Position numbers and translations under genes: made by a program. Shown one piece after another: positions 1 to 8,011 of a stretch of 64,000 nt of DNA (position 1 is the stretch's first letter; each line of letters begins with the position of its first letter). Origin of the DNA: Nitrospirota bacterium (GTDB lineage Bacteria; Nitrospirota; Thermodesulfovibrionia; UBA6902; DSMQ01); contig JACQXB010000009.1 in assembly GCA_016208965.1 (NCBI GenBank), positions 1 to 64,000 of the forward strand, written 5' to 3'. The notes under the pieces are model-generated. The model searched no databases. It saw only the letters and a program-made list of their open reading frames with translations, and was not told the DNA's origin.

Positions 1-129
1 TACAGATTTAAACCTTTTACAAATAGTAATGAATCTCATAGAAATGGTAAAGCTCCTTTAGAGCTTGCTAAAGTTAATATCAATAATAGAGATTGGTTGA
101 GTTTTTCACAACTAACCGGACACACTTAA
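1..129 (+). pseudogene. C-terminal fragment of a transposase-like protein, cut by the window edge
   Basis: An open frame runs from base 1 to a TAA at 127-129 and gives 42 residues with the segments NGKAPLELA and DWLSFSQL. A 'GK-PLELA ... DWL' tail is seen at the C-terminus of some DDE transposases, so this may be the 3' end of an insertion sequence lying to the left of the window. No terminal inverted repeat could be identified. The family is not assigned, and it could be an intact gene that starts outside the window. Confidence 0.4.
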
Positions 130-190
130 ATTCACAGTGCCGAATTTCATTTATTAAATTTTTTGATTAATTTTCTCTTCCACAATTTTG

Positions 191-206
191 TCCCGACTAT
201 TCGGGA
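191..206. terminator. Small palindrome between convergent gene ends
   Basis: TCCCGA and TCGGGA form a short hairpin with a 4-nt loop. It is followed on the + strand by a T-rich stretch, and it lies between the + strand transposase-like tail and the 3' end of thiL. It could act as a weak terminator. The same TCCCGA...TCGGGA core recurs near 35609-35628 and inside hemH near 57710, so it is also a dispersed repeat. Confidence 0.35.
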
Positions 207-212
207 TGATTT

Positions 213-1223
213 TTAAATTTTGAATTTTCTTTTAAAGTGTTCATATCCCTCTGGTTTAAGGGGTTTTTCTCTACCGTTTGTATCAACAATAAACCTGCCT
301 TTTGGTATTATTTCTCCTATCTTAAACGCAGTCGTCTTAATGTCTGGTTTTGCTGTAAAGAGCAAGGCATAATCTTCACCGCCTTTTAGTGCAAAGTTCA
401 TCGGGTCCATACCAAGTTTCTTTGTGGTTTCAACAAGCCCTCTGGAGAGAGGTATCTTGTCCATGTAAATCCTTGCGCCAACATTGCTTTCGTCACATAT
501 ATGGCTTAAGTCTATAAGAAGACCGTCACTTATATCTATCATAGAGGTTATCTTATTGGTCTGTTTTTTGGTTACAAAGTGATTTAAAGGCTGTGGCTCA
601 GGCATGAGATGTTGCCTGATAAGTAACGAGTAACGAGTAACGAGTAACGAGTTTTTTTGTTTTCTTTTTTCAAAGTATATTTTTCTTTTGAGTTTTTTTA
701 AAAGCCTAAGTCCCATAGCCGAGTCACCAAGTGTATTGGTTATAAATATACCATTACCTGGTCTTGCACCTGAACGACTGATAATTTTATCAGTTTCTCC
801 GATTAATGTGCCGCTAATCACGAGTCCCTTCTTTGAGGCACATGTATCTCCGCCGATAACATTTATCCCAAATTTTTTGGATAGGTCATTTATCCCTGAA
901 TATAATTCACCGATATTTTCAGAGCTATAATTTTTTGGAATTCCCAATCCGATAAGAAAATATTTTGGCTTTCCACCCATCGCAAATATGTCACTAATGT
1001 TTACTGCCAAAACTTTATGTCCTAACTGATAAAATGTTGTAAAGGAAAGACTGAAATGCACCCCTTCAAGAAGCATGTCAGTGGTGAAAAGTGTTATCTT
1101 CTCTGATGTCTTTATTGCAGCTGCGTCATCACCAATACCTTTTATAATCTTTGGTGATGCGCTTACAAAAGATGACCTTATTGTCTCTATCAGTCCAAAC
1201 TCACCAAGTTTTGAGAGCTGCAT
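213..1223 (-). CDS. thiL: Thiamine-monophosphate kinase ThiL
   Basis: ThiL phosphorylates thiamine monophosphate to thiamine pyrophosphate with ATP in the cytoplasm. The N-terminus MQLSKLGEFGLIETI, the GIGDDAA motif and the GGDTCASKK and MIDISDGL motifs are typical of the AIR-synthase/ThiL fold. The frame stays open upstream to 1277, but that extension lies in a MITE (1247-1320), so the Met at 1223 is preferred. The middle of the protein carries an unusual stretch, NSLLVTRYSLLIRQ, encoded by a 7-nt tandem array at 621-652 that interrupts the normal family sequence. It lies downstream of the PBP1A gene on the same strand. Function is probably kept, because the catalytic motifs flank the insert. 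Confidence 0.9.
   Translation of the reverse strand: MQLSKLGEFGLIETIRSSFVSASPKIIKGIGDDAAAIKTSEKITLFTTDMLLEGVHFSLSFTTFYQLGHKVLAVNISDIFAMGGKPKYFLIGLGIPKNYSSENIGELYSGINDLSKKFGINVIGGDTCASKKGLVISGTLIGETDKIISRSGARPGNGIFITNTLGDSAMGLRLLKKLKRKIYFEKRKQKNSLLVTRYSLLIRQHLMPEPQPLNHFVTKKQTNKITSMIDISDGLLIDLSHICDESNVGARIYMDKIPLSRGLVETTKKLGMDPMNFALKGGEDYALLFTAKPDIKTTAFKIGEIIPKGRFIVDTNGREKPLKPEGYEHFKRKFKI
621..652. repeat. 7-nt tandem array inside thiL
   Basis: About 4.5 copies of the heptamer TAACGAG run without interruption inside the thiL reading frame. On the coding strand they read as NSLLVTRYSLLI. Related heptamers occur in hemH and in the SurA-like gene. Confidence 0.9.
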
Positions 1224-1246
1224 TATTGTTATTTTCCCCGATGCCT

Positions 1247-1320
1247 TTAACCCGGAAAATGCATTTGAAAATGGCATGGATGCCTTCTCATTTCTTCCAT
1301 AACTGCATTTTCTGGGTTAA
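1247..1320. mobile_element. TTAA-ended MITE, copy A
   Basis: The left end TTAACCCGGAAAATGCATTT and the reverse complement of the right end, TTAACCCAGAAAATGCAGTT, match at nearly every position, giving a 74-bp element with about 20-bp terminal inverted repeats. It sits between PBP1A and thiL. The TTAA at its right end supplies the stop codon of PBP1A (1317-1319). Related copies are at 16738-16801 and 44515-44640. Confidence 0.75.
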
Positions 1321-3647
1321 TCAAGGTCTAAGTTTTTCCTTTCTTTCTTTTTTATATCTATATGAGATGGCCTTGAATAAGTTTGCGGGGCTGTTCCTTC
1401 CTTAAAAAATTCCACCATCTTCTCTGTTTTATCTGTAGATAGAAGGCCTGTGTTAGGGTCTATTTCCGTGGTTGTTATCCCTTCTGGCATCCGAAAACCC
1501 TCAAACCCGAACATAGTATCCTGTGAGGCAGATGAGACCTCTTTCATAAAGGATACCCATATAGGAGACGCTGCCCTTGCCCCTGTTTCGCCATGGCCCA
1601 ATGAACGCATATTGTCAAAGCCTACCCAAACCCCTGCAGTTAGCTCAGGTGTATAGCCAACAAACCATGCGTCTTTGTACTCATTGGTTGTCCCTGTCTT
1701 TCCTGCCACGGGACCGCCAATTGCCTTTGCCCTCCAGCCTGTTCCATACTTTACAACATCCTCAAGCAGGGATGTTGTAAGGAATGCTGTTTGAGGGCTT
1801 ATAGCCTCCACTCCCTCAGGTTCAATTTGTTCAATTACCTCCCCCCGGGAATCTGTTATATATTTTATTGCGATTGGTTTCATTTTTACGCCTTCATTTG
1901 CAAAGGCAGAGAACGCAGAGGTCATTTCAAGGGGGCTAACACTAAGGGAACCAAGAGCCAATGTTAGATCCTGTGGGAAAGGTCCTTCAAAACCAAGTCG
2001 TTTTGCGAATTCCATAACGTTCTCTACCCCTACCTTCTCAAGCAATTTTACCGTTACTATGTTTCTTGAGTAGGCAAGGGCTTCTCTTAATCGGGTAGGT
2101 CCCCAGTATTCATGGTCATAATTTTCAGGTTTCCAGTCACCTATTAAACCTGCAGAATAACTTACAGGCTCGTCTATTATTATACTCGCAGGGGTAAAGC
2201 CGTGGTCCATGGCAGAGCCGTATATCATTGGCTTAAAAGCAGAACCTGCCTGCCTTCTTGCGAATACCGCCCTGTTAAATTCGCTTCTCTGAAAGTCATA
2301 GCCGCCAACCATTGCCCGTATATAGCCTGTTGACGGCTCTATCGCAGCAACCGCACCCTCAACAAGAGGCTCTTGTTCAAGCAAAAACAAGGTTTCCTTT
2401 AACTTTGGAAGCTTAAGGCGAACTTTTATAATATCTCCTGATTTTAGAATATCTGTGAGCTTAAACTCTTTGAATTCCTTGATAATATTGCCTCTTTGGT
2501 CTATAAGCCTGCTCGCCCATAAGGAGTCTGAAAGAAGAATTTTCCCTACAATACCTCCTGCTTTAACTACTGCCTCTCCGGGTAACACCTTAATTACAAT
2601 TCCTGTTAGAAGTTCGTCAGGCTTCATAATAACCTTAGGGAAGGCTTCCTTCTCTGTAGGTTTTTCCAAGTCAATGTCCATGTCTTTATGACCGATAGGT
2701 CCCCTGAAACCTTGTCTTTTGTCTGTGTCTCTTAAGCCTGTTTGAAGTGTATTAACGGCTGCAGTCTGCATACCTCTATGGAGAGTTGTATAAACCCTGA
2801 GCGCTCCCTTGTAGACGGTCTCAACACCATATTTTTCTTCAAGATATTTTCTAATGTATTCAAGGAAATAATTTGGGCTCTCATAGCCATATTTCAGGCT
2901 TGAAAGGTAAAGAGGTCTTGCGTATAATTCTTTTACATCTTTTTCGGTTATATAACCTTCCTCCTGCATTCGTTTTAGTACAACATACTGTCTCTCTTTA
3001 GCCTTTACAAGGTTGTTATATGGAGAATAACTACTTGGAGCCTTTATAATTCCTGCTAAAAGTGCTGACTCGGAGAGGTTTATATCTGATACGGATTTCC
3101 CAAAATATGTTCTTGCTGCCATTTCAACGCCATATGCCCCGTGTCCGAGATATATGCGGTTAAGGTAGAGTTCGAGTATTTCTTCTTTTGTTAAGTTTTT
3201 CTCAAGGCGGTAAGCGAGTATTACTTCTCTAAGCTTTCTTTGGACAGTTTTTTTAGGGGTTAGAAATAGCACCTTTGTAAGCTGTTGTGTTATAGTGCTT
3301 CCGCCTTCTTTTATTCGGAGTGCTAAGGTGTCTTTAAGGAGCGCCCTTGTGATAGCAATGTAGTCTACCCCTTTATGAGTCCAGAACCTTGAGTCCTCAG
3401 TAGCAATAACAGCATTTATCAGATGCGCAGGGATTTTTTTTAACGGGGTATATATGCCCTTTTCAACTTTAAATTCCCCTATAAAAATATCGTCATCAGC
3501 GTATACTTTTGTCCCTGTGGTGGGCTTATAATCTTTTATTTCCTCTATTTGTGGGATTCCTTTTGCAAGTGCAAAATAACTGCCAACAGCTACTCCTGCT
3601 AATGATGCAAGGACAATGATAATAAAGATAATTAATATTTTTTTCAT
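1317..3647 (-). CDS. mrcA: Penicillin-binding protein 1A (bifunctional glycosyltransferase/transpeptidase)
   Basis: This 776-residue membrane-anchored enzyme polymerises and cross-links peptidoglycan. An N-terminal membrane helix (about residues 3-28) precedes the GT51 domain with EDSRFWTHKGVD and GGSTITQQLTK. An OB-like linker is visible around residues 310-410. The transpeptidase domain has SAFK near residue 467, an SRN motif and KTGTT near residue 650. The C-terminus ends KKKERKNLDLD, and the stop codon comes from a MITE. Order and length fit class A PBPs. A ferredoxin gene lies just upstream and thiL downstream. Confidence 0.95.
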   Translation of the reverse strand: MKKILIIFIIIVLASLAGVAVGSYFALAKGIPQIEEIKDYKPTTGTKVYADDDIFIGEFKVEKGIYTPLKKIPAHLINAVIATEDSRFWTHKGVDYIAITRALLKDTLALRIKEGGSTITQQLTKVLFLTPKKTVQRKLREVILAYRLEKNLTKEEILELYLNRIYLGHGAYGVEMAARTYFGKSVSDINLSESALLAGIIKAPSSYSPYNNLVKAKERQYVVLKRMQEEGYITEKDVKELYARPLYLSSLKYGYESPNYFLEYIRKYLEEKYGVETVYKGALRVYTTLHRGMQTAAVNTLQTGLRDTDKRQGFRGPIGHKDMDIDLEKPTEKEAFPKVIMKPDELLTGIVIKVLPGEAVVKAGGIVGKILLSDSLWASRLIDQRGNIIKEFKEFKLTDILKSGDIIKVRLKLPKLKETLFLLEQEPLVEGAVAAIEPSTGYIRAMVGGYDFQRSEFNRAVFARRQAGSAFKPMIYGSAMDHGFTPASIIIDEPVSYSAGLIGDWKPENYDHEYWGPTRLREALAYSRNIVTVKLLEKVGVENVMEFAKRLGFEGPFPQDLTLALGSLSVSPLEMTSAFSAFANEGVKMKPIAIKYITDSRGEVIEQIEPEGVEAISPQTAFLTTSLLEDVVKYGTGWRAKAIGGPVAGKTGTTNEYKDAWFVGYTPELTAGVWVGFDNMRSLGHGETGARAASPIWVSFMKEVSSASQDTMFGFEGFRMPEGITTTEIDPNTGLLSTDKTEKMVEFFKEGTAPQTYSRPSHIDIKKKERKNLDLD

Positions 3648-3678
3648 TACGTGGTTATTAGAATCTGGTTTTTGTAAA

Positions 3679-3864
3679 TCAGTCTTCTAATGTTATAGCC
3701 TCAACAGGACAGTTCTCTTCTGCTGCCTCACAGCAGTGGGCGTAATCACAGCCATCAGGGTCAATAACCCGTGATTTATCATCAATTAGTTGAAATACAC
3801 TGGGGCATATCTCAGCGCAGTTGCCACAGCCTATACATTTCTCCTCATCAACAATTGGTCTCAT
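3679..3864 (-). CDS. Small [4Fe-4S] ferredoxin
   Basis: A 61-residue soluble protein with CIGCGNCAEICP near the N-terminus and a later cysteine followed by proline (NCPVEAI). This is the ligand pattern of a single-cluster bacterial ferredoxin that transfers electrons in the cytoplasm. An additional CC pair lies between the motifs (HCCEAAEENCP). It is encoded 31 bp upstream of PBP1A on the same strand, with no evident functional link. The region upstream is shared with the divergent restriction-modification promoter. Confidence 0.9.
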   Translation of the reverse strand: MRPIVDEEKCIGCGNCAEICPSVFQLIDDKSRVIDPDGCDYAHCCEAAEENCPVEAITLED

Positions 3865-3958
3865 TTAATATAGTTTTGAAATTTGTAAATTTACTATTTA
3901 AAACTTTAACATTTTAACATAATAGAAAACCTAATGCATTTTTTAATACGCAGATTTG

Positions 3959-3987
3959 TTGACCTATAGACTTTTAATTACTATAAT
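3959..3987 (+). promoter_or_regulatory. Near-consensus sigma-70 promoter of the restriction-modification island
   Basis: TTGACC at 3959-3964 and TATAAT at 3982-3987 are separated by exactly 17 bp. Transcription should start near 3994, leaving about 15 nt of leader before the ATG at 4010. No clear Shine-Dalgarno sequence is visible in that leader. Confidence 0.7.
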
Positions 3988-4009
3988 GTTCATATAAAAT
4001 TTGCTTAAC

Positions 4010-4603
4010 ATGGCAAAACAAAAGAAAAATTTAAATAAAAAGAAATCCAATGGCGGGAATCTTGGGTTTGAAGAAAAGCTCTGGCAGGCTGCTGATAAGA
4101 TGCGAGGGCATATGGACCCTGCCGAATACAAGCATGTCGTTCTTGGTTTGATTTTCCTTAAATATATTTCAGATGCTTTTAAAGAACGTCATACATGGCT
4201 TGTGGGGCAAGTTTCTGAGCCAAAGAGCGAATATTATGTCAAAAAACCTAATGAGCAAGAGGCGGTTTTGGAAGACAGAGACGAGTATACCGCTGAGAAT
4301 ATTTTCTGGGTGCCTAAAAAAGCCCGCTGGCATTATCTTCGGAACAGTGCAAAACAGCCCGTCATTGGCAAGCTCGTTGATGATGCAATGGTTGCCATTG
4401 AAAAAGAAAACCCATCTCTCAAAGGTGTTCTTCCCAAGGACTATGCCCGCCCGACACTTGATAAACATACTCTCGAGGACGATGACGAACCATTTAATGA
4501 GAAGATGAATCGGCTTACGGCAAAGCTTCAAGAACAGTTTGCAGAGAGTGAAAAACTTGAGACTGTGATAAAAAGAAATTTGAAAGGACTCGGGTTTAAA
4601 TAA
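4010..4603 (+). pseudogene. hsdM: HsdM, type I DNA methyltransferase subunit lacking its catalytic domain
   Basis: The first 150 or so residues match the HsdM N-terminal helical domain (FEEKLWQAADKMRGHMDPAEYKHVVLGLIFLKYI, split here only for description, then ENIFWVPKKARWHYL). At about residue 155 the sequence jumps directly to the normal HsdM C-terminus (PFNEKMNRLTAKLQEQF ... IKRNLKGLGFK). The whole SAM-binding and NPPF/NPPY catalytic region of roughly 300 residues is absent, yet the frame stays open. It probably cannot methylate. The ATG at 4010 is preferred to a TTG at 4001. It is the first gene of the island behind a strong promoter. Confidence 0.85.
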
Positions 4604-4613
4604 AGGGCTTGCT

Positions 4614-4661
4614 TTTTTCCACCACAAAACTGATAATATGAGCATGAAAGTGGTGGAAAAA
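4614..4661. repeat. Left hairpin flanking the nucleotidyltransferase module
   Basis: TTTTTCCACCAC (4614-4625) and GTGGTGGAAAAA (4650-4661) form a perfect 12-bp stem with a 24-nt loop. The loop contains the start codon of the next gene. A matching hairpin with the same arm core and the same 24-nt loop length lies at 5638-5681. Confidence 0.8.
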
Positions 4662-5006
4662 GACAGGATAATCAGCGGCATGCTTCAGGATGAACTGCGG
4701 CGATGCCTTGAAATGCTCGACAGTCTGAGGAAGGCTGTATCCAAACTTCCTAAAGGTGTCCTTAGTTCGAGAAAAAAGCGGTATAAGAAAAAGGTCTATT
4801 CCTATTATTATCTGAAGTACCGCGACGGTGAGAATGTCGTAAACAAACATATCTCTAACGAGAAGGTGCAAGAGATAACAGAAAAACTCCAACAGAGAGA
4901 AAAATATATGAAGGAAATTAAATCCTATGAAAAAAAAATAGCCTATCTAAAAAAGATACTGAAAGCTGGCAGAAAAGGGGGACATGGAAATAGAAGTCAG
5001 GAATAA
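4638..5006 (+). CDS. Small basic coiled-coil protein, partner of the nucleotidyltransferase
   Basis: This is a 122-residue, Lys/Arg-rich, mostly helical protein not assigned to a named family here. It has a central YSYYYLKYRDGENVVNKHIS segment, a short beta-like stretch, followed by a charged helical C-terminus likely to form a coiled coil. It overlaps the start of the following nucleotidyltransferase gene by 23 bp, which suggests translational coupling. The pair looks like a toxin-antitoxin or two-component immunity module, in which this protein would be the antitoxin or nucleic-acid-binding partner. That role is inferred only from the arrangement. Confidence 0.6.
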   Translation: MSMKVVEKDRIISGMLQDELRRCLEMLDSLRKAVSKLPKGVLSSRKKRYKKKVYSYYYLKYRDGENVVNKHISNEKVQEITEKLQQREKYMKEIKSYEKKIAYLKKILKAGRKGGHGNRSQE

Positions 5007-5670
5007 GCAGATATTCCCACTTGAAGTAATAGAACTTTTAAAGGCTTTCTATTCAGTTGGCTTTTTTGAAGAATCCATGCTTATCGGAAGCTGGGTAATG
5101 CCCCTCTATCATGACGTGTTCGGCATACGTTATGTCCTTCGTACTCTGGACATTGATTTTGCCGTTAAATTCGTATCCCATTTCAAGGCCCAAAAAGTAG
5201 ATATTGAAAAAATAATCACTGCTCTTGGATATCTGCCGGTTATCTCACAATCAGGAATCTGTAAATTTACGCGCGAAAATCTGACAGTTGAATTTGTTGC
5301 CCACCGGAAAGGCGGAAGGGATGATAAGGTCGTGTCTATCAAGGAATGGAACATCACCGCAGCGCCGCTTCCTTTTGTTGATCTTATTTTAAGTTTTCCT
5401 TTTATTGCAGACTTTGGAAATTTCAAGATAAGGGCTCCTCTTCCAGAAGCTTTCTTCGTCCATAAATTAATTACATCCCAGAGAAGATTCGGCGGAAATA
5501 AAAAAGATAAAGATCTTGAACAATGCTCTGTCATTGCCGGACATCTTGATTTTGACCGGCTGAATACTATTGTCAAATCAGCAAAGTTCAGCAAAAAGAC
5601 ACAAAAATCACTGCGAGCTTCATGTGAGATAATTGATTTTCCACCACAAAGGCTGGGGTTAAAAAGGTAG
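4984..5670 (+). CDS. Nucleotidyltransferase-fold protein (GSU2403 / NTP_transf_8-like)
   Basis: A 228-residue protein with a polymerase-beta-like nucleotidyltransferase signature: GSW near residue 37, then DIDF about 25 residues later, and a downstream FVAHRKGG strand consistent with the third acidic region. The family resembles GSU2403-type nucleotidyltransferases. These are poorly characterised, and relatives in the wider fold act as toxins that modify tRNA or proteins. The gene ends inside the right-hand hairpin (5638-5681). Its position between hsdM and hsdS shows a module inserted into the restriction operon. Confidence 0.65.
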   Translation: MEIEVRNKQIFPLEVIELLKAFYSVGFFEESMLIGSWVMPLYHDVFGIRYVLRTLDIDFAVKFVSHFKAQKVDIEKIITALGYLPVISQSGICKFTRENLTVEFVAHRKGGRDDKVVSIKEWNITAAPLPFVDLILSFPFIADFGNFKIRAPLPEAFFVHKLITSQRRFGGNKKDKDLEQCSVIAGHLDFDRLNTIVKSAKFSKKTQKSLRASCEIIDFPPQRLGLKR

Positions 5671-5681
5671 TGTGGTGGAAA
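5638..5681. repeat. Right hairpin flanking the nucleotidyltransferase module
   Basis: TTTCCACCAC (5638-5647) and GTGGTGGAAA (5672-5681) form a 10-bp stem with a 24-nt loop. The nucleotidyltransferase stop codon lies in the loop. Arm sequence and loop length repeat those of the hairpin at 4614-4661, so the two-gene module is bracketed by twin structures. Confidence 0.8.
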
Positions 5682-5732
5682 TTATGAAAAGGAGAACCTG
5701 CATACCGCAGGCAGGTTTGAAGAGGTTGGGGA

Positions 5733-6344
5733 ATGGGAGATAAGTGGAAAGAATACAAAATTGACGATATCGCCGAAGTAGTTGGTGGAGGGACGCCCTC
5801 TACTAAAGAAGCAGATAATTTTGGAGGGACTATTCCGTGGCTAACTCCCAAAGATTTATCAGGGTATTCTTATCGTTATATTTCTCACGGGGAACGAAAT
5901 ATCACAGAAAATGGTTTAGCAAATAGTAGTGCAAAAATTTTACCGGTTCATACTGTGCTTTTGACAACGCGGGCACCTGTTGGTTATGTAGCCATAGCGA
6001 AAAATCCTGTTACCACAAATCAGGGTTTTAGAAGTCTTGTTTTACGTGAAGGCTTTAACCCTGAGTTTGTTTTTTATTTGTTAAAAATCAATACTGAATT
6101 TTTAAAGAATCATGCATCGGGGACAACTTTTGGCGAACTATCAGGTAGCACATTAAAAAGCCTGAAATTTTTATTCCCTCCTCTCCCTGAACAAAAAGCC
6201 ATTGCCTCTATTCTCGGCGCACTGGATGATAAGATTGAACTGAACAGGAAAATGAACGAGACCCTTGAGGCTATGGCAAGGGCGATATTCAAATCATGGT
6301 TTGTGGACTTTGACCCCATCCCCGGCATAGGTCCTCACAAATAA
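5733..6344 (+). CDS. hsdS: HsdS specificity subunit, N-terminal half (first target-recognition domain)
   Basis: These 203 residues comprise one target-recognition domain ([35 protein letters not shown]) followed by the conserved helical spacer ([39 protein letters not shown] is the family hallmark, given here in shortened form: [10 protein letters not shown]...[10 protein letters not shown]). It stops at TAA 6342-6344. The frame then continues without shift into DSPLGKIPKGW, the normal link to the second recognition domain. A single ochre codon therefore separates the halves. Half-size HsdS can dimerise in some systems, so function is possible but unproven. Confidence 0.85.
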   Translation: MGDKWKEYKIDDIAEVVGGGTPSTKEADNFGGTIPWLTPKDLSGYSYRYISHGERNITENGLANSSAKILPVHTVLLTTRAPVGYVAIAKNPVTTNQGFRSLVLREGFNPEFVFYLLKINTEFLKNHASGTTFGELSGSTLKSLKFLFPPLPEQKAIASILGALDDKIELNRKMNETLEAMARAIFKSWFVDFDPIPGIGPHK

Positions 6345-6422
6345 TGGCAGGATTCCCCGCTTGGCAAGATTCCAAAGGGGTGGAGGGTAAGCACAATAGA
6401 GGAGCTGGCAGAACGTGTTGCA

Positions 6423-7022
6423 ATGGGACCGTTTGGATCATCGATAAAAGTTTCAACTTTTGTTTCCCACGGAGTTCCAGTAATAAGTGGACAACATTTG
6501 CATGATACTATGCTTCATGATGAAGCATATAATTTTATCAGCTTCGAACATGCCAAAAAGCTGAAAAACGCAAATGTCTTTCGTGGAGATGTCATCTTTA
6601 CTCATGCTGGACACATTGAGCAAGTGGCTTACATTCCGTCGAATTCACAATATGACCGCTATGTTCTGTCGCAACGACAGTTTTATATGAGATGTAATCC
6701 TTCTAATGTTACACTAAGCTTTATTGTCTATTATTTTAAATCTACGGAGGGACAATACAAGCTTTTGGCAAATACCTCAACAACAGGGGTTCCCTCCATA
6801 TCGAGACCAGTAACTTACTTAAGATCAATTCAAATTCCAGTACCGCCGAAAGTCGTGATGGATGAGTTCGAGAAGTTTGTGCAGCCGATGCACCTACAAA
6901 TCCGAAGCAATATTATTCAGTCGAATACTCTCGCAACCATGCGTGACGCCTTGCTGCCGAAGCTATTGTCGGGAGAGATAAGGGTAAAGGATGCGGAGAG
7001 GTTTGTGGAGGCAAGCACATGA
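6423..7022 (+). CDS. hsdS: HsdS specificity subunit, C-terminal half (second target-recognition domain)
   Basis: This is the continuation of the hsdS frame after the stop at 6342-6344. The homologous frame begins at 6345 (DSPLGKIPKGWR...EELAERV), and the first usable Met is at 6423 in VAMGPFGSSIKV. The second recognition domain and the terminal helix TMRDALLPKLLSGEIRV are intact. The TGA overlaps the ATG of the next gene (ATGA). Whether this half is translated by reinitiation is unknown. Confidence 0.8.
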   Translation: MGPFGSSIKVSTFVSHGVPVISGQHLHDTMLHDEAYNFISFEHAKKLKNANVFRGDVIFTHAGHIEQVAYIPSNSQYDRYVLSQRQFYMRCNPSNVTLSFIVYYFKSTEGQYKLLANTSTTGVPSISRPVTYLRSIQIPVPPKVVMDEFEKFVQPMHLQIRSNIIQSNTLATMRDALLPKLLSGEIRVKDAERFVEAST

Positions 7023-7987
7023 GAAACTTAAATCAGCTTGGGAATCAATTTAGTATTTCTATTTCCCCCGATGAAAAAGGGTTTACTGGCCGAGAATGCC
7101 CTAATGATGAATGTTTAGGTTACTTTAAGATTAAGTTTGGAACTGGCTTGCAAGGTGACAGCCTCCCTTGTCATTGTCCATACTGCGGATATGTTGAGAG
7201 CCACGATAAGTTTTTCACAAAAGAGCAAATTGAATATGCAAAGTCAGTTGCGCTGAATCGTATCACAGGAGCTTTAATCAAAGACCTTAAAAAGCTGGAG
7301 TTTGAACATCGTCCGCAAAGAGGCTTTGGCATCGGTATGAGCTTAAAGGTTGAGGGACGACCACATCCTATTCATTATTATAGGGAAAAGAAACTCGAAA
7401 CTGAGGTGGTTTGTGAAAAATGCACTCTTGAGTATACGATTTATGGAGTCTTTGGATTCTGTCCTGATTGCGGTGTTCATAATTCACTTCAAATATTCAA
7501 TAAAAACTTAGACCTCGCTCAGAAAATGATTACCCTTGCCTCAAATCAGGAGCATGCAATTGCAGAACAGTTAATTATAAATGCACTTGAAGATTGTGTC
7601 TCATCATTCGATGGTTTCGGCCGCGAAATCTGTAAAACTTATATCAGTAAGGCCATGTCCCCTGAAAGAGTAGAGACTTTGTCTTTTCAAAATATCGAAC
7701 GAGCAAGAGACCGCGTAAAAGAACTTTTTAACTTCGACTTTTCACAGGGATTAAATTCTAATGAGTGGGCGTTTGTTATTCGTTGTTTCCATAAAAGGCA
7801 TTTATATGCTCACAAAATGGGGGTTGCTGATCAGTCCTATATTGATTCAGCAGGAGACACTTCTGTATCATTGGGACGAAAGGTTCAAGTTCAAACAGAC
7901 GAGGTAACACATTTTATAGGTATATTAAGGAAAATCGCAAACAATCTAAGCGAGAAATTAAATGAGGTTAAACAATGGCAGAAATAA
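7019..7987 (+). CDS. Zinc-ribbon protein with a HEPN-like RNase motif, defence-island type
   Basis: A 322-residue protein not matched to a named family. A first cysteine group (C27, C32, C51, C53, C56) and a second (C132, C135, C148, C151) look like two zinc ribbons. The C-terminal third is helical and contains R260-H-L-Y-A-H265, an R-x4-H motif with a polar residue after the Arg, as in HEPN-domain ribonucleases. Its start overlaps the hsdS stop by 4 bp, so it is co-transcribed with the restriction genes. An RNA-cleaving defence or toxin role is inferred, not shown. Confidence 0.55.
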   Translation: MRNLNQLGNQFSISISPDEKGFTGRECPNDECLGYFKIKFGTGLQGDSLPCHCPYCGYVESHDKFFTKEQIEYAKSVALNRITGALIKDLKKLEFEHRPQRGFGIGMSLKVEGRPHPIHYYREKKLETEVVCEKCTLEYTIYGVFGFCPDCGVHNSLQIFNKNLDLAQKMITLASNQEHAIAEQLIINALEDCVSSFDGFGREICKTYISKAMSPERVETLSFQNIERARDRVKELFNFDFSQGLNSNEWAFVIRCFHKRHLYAHKMGVADQSYIDSAGDTSVSLGRKVQVQTDEVTHFIGILRKIANNLSEKLNEVKQWQK

Positions 7988-8011
7988 ATCTTACACAACT
8001 GAAGGCATAAA

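Noticed and set aside
1224..1277. Longer thiL N-terminus
   Set aside because: The extension mostly overlaps a MITE (1247-1320), and family proteins begin close to LGEFGLIE.
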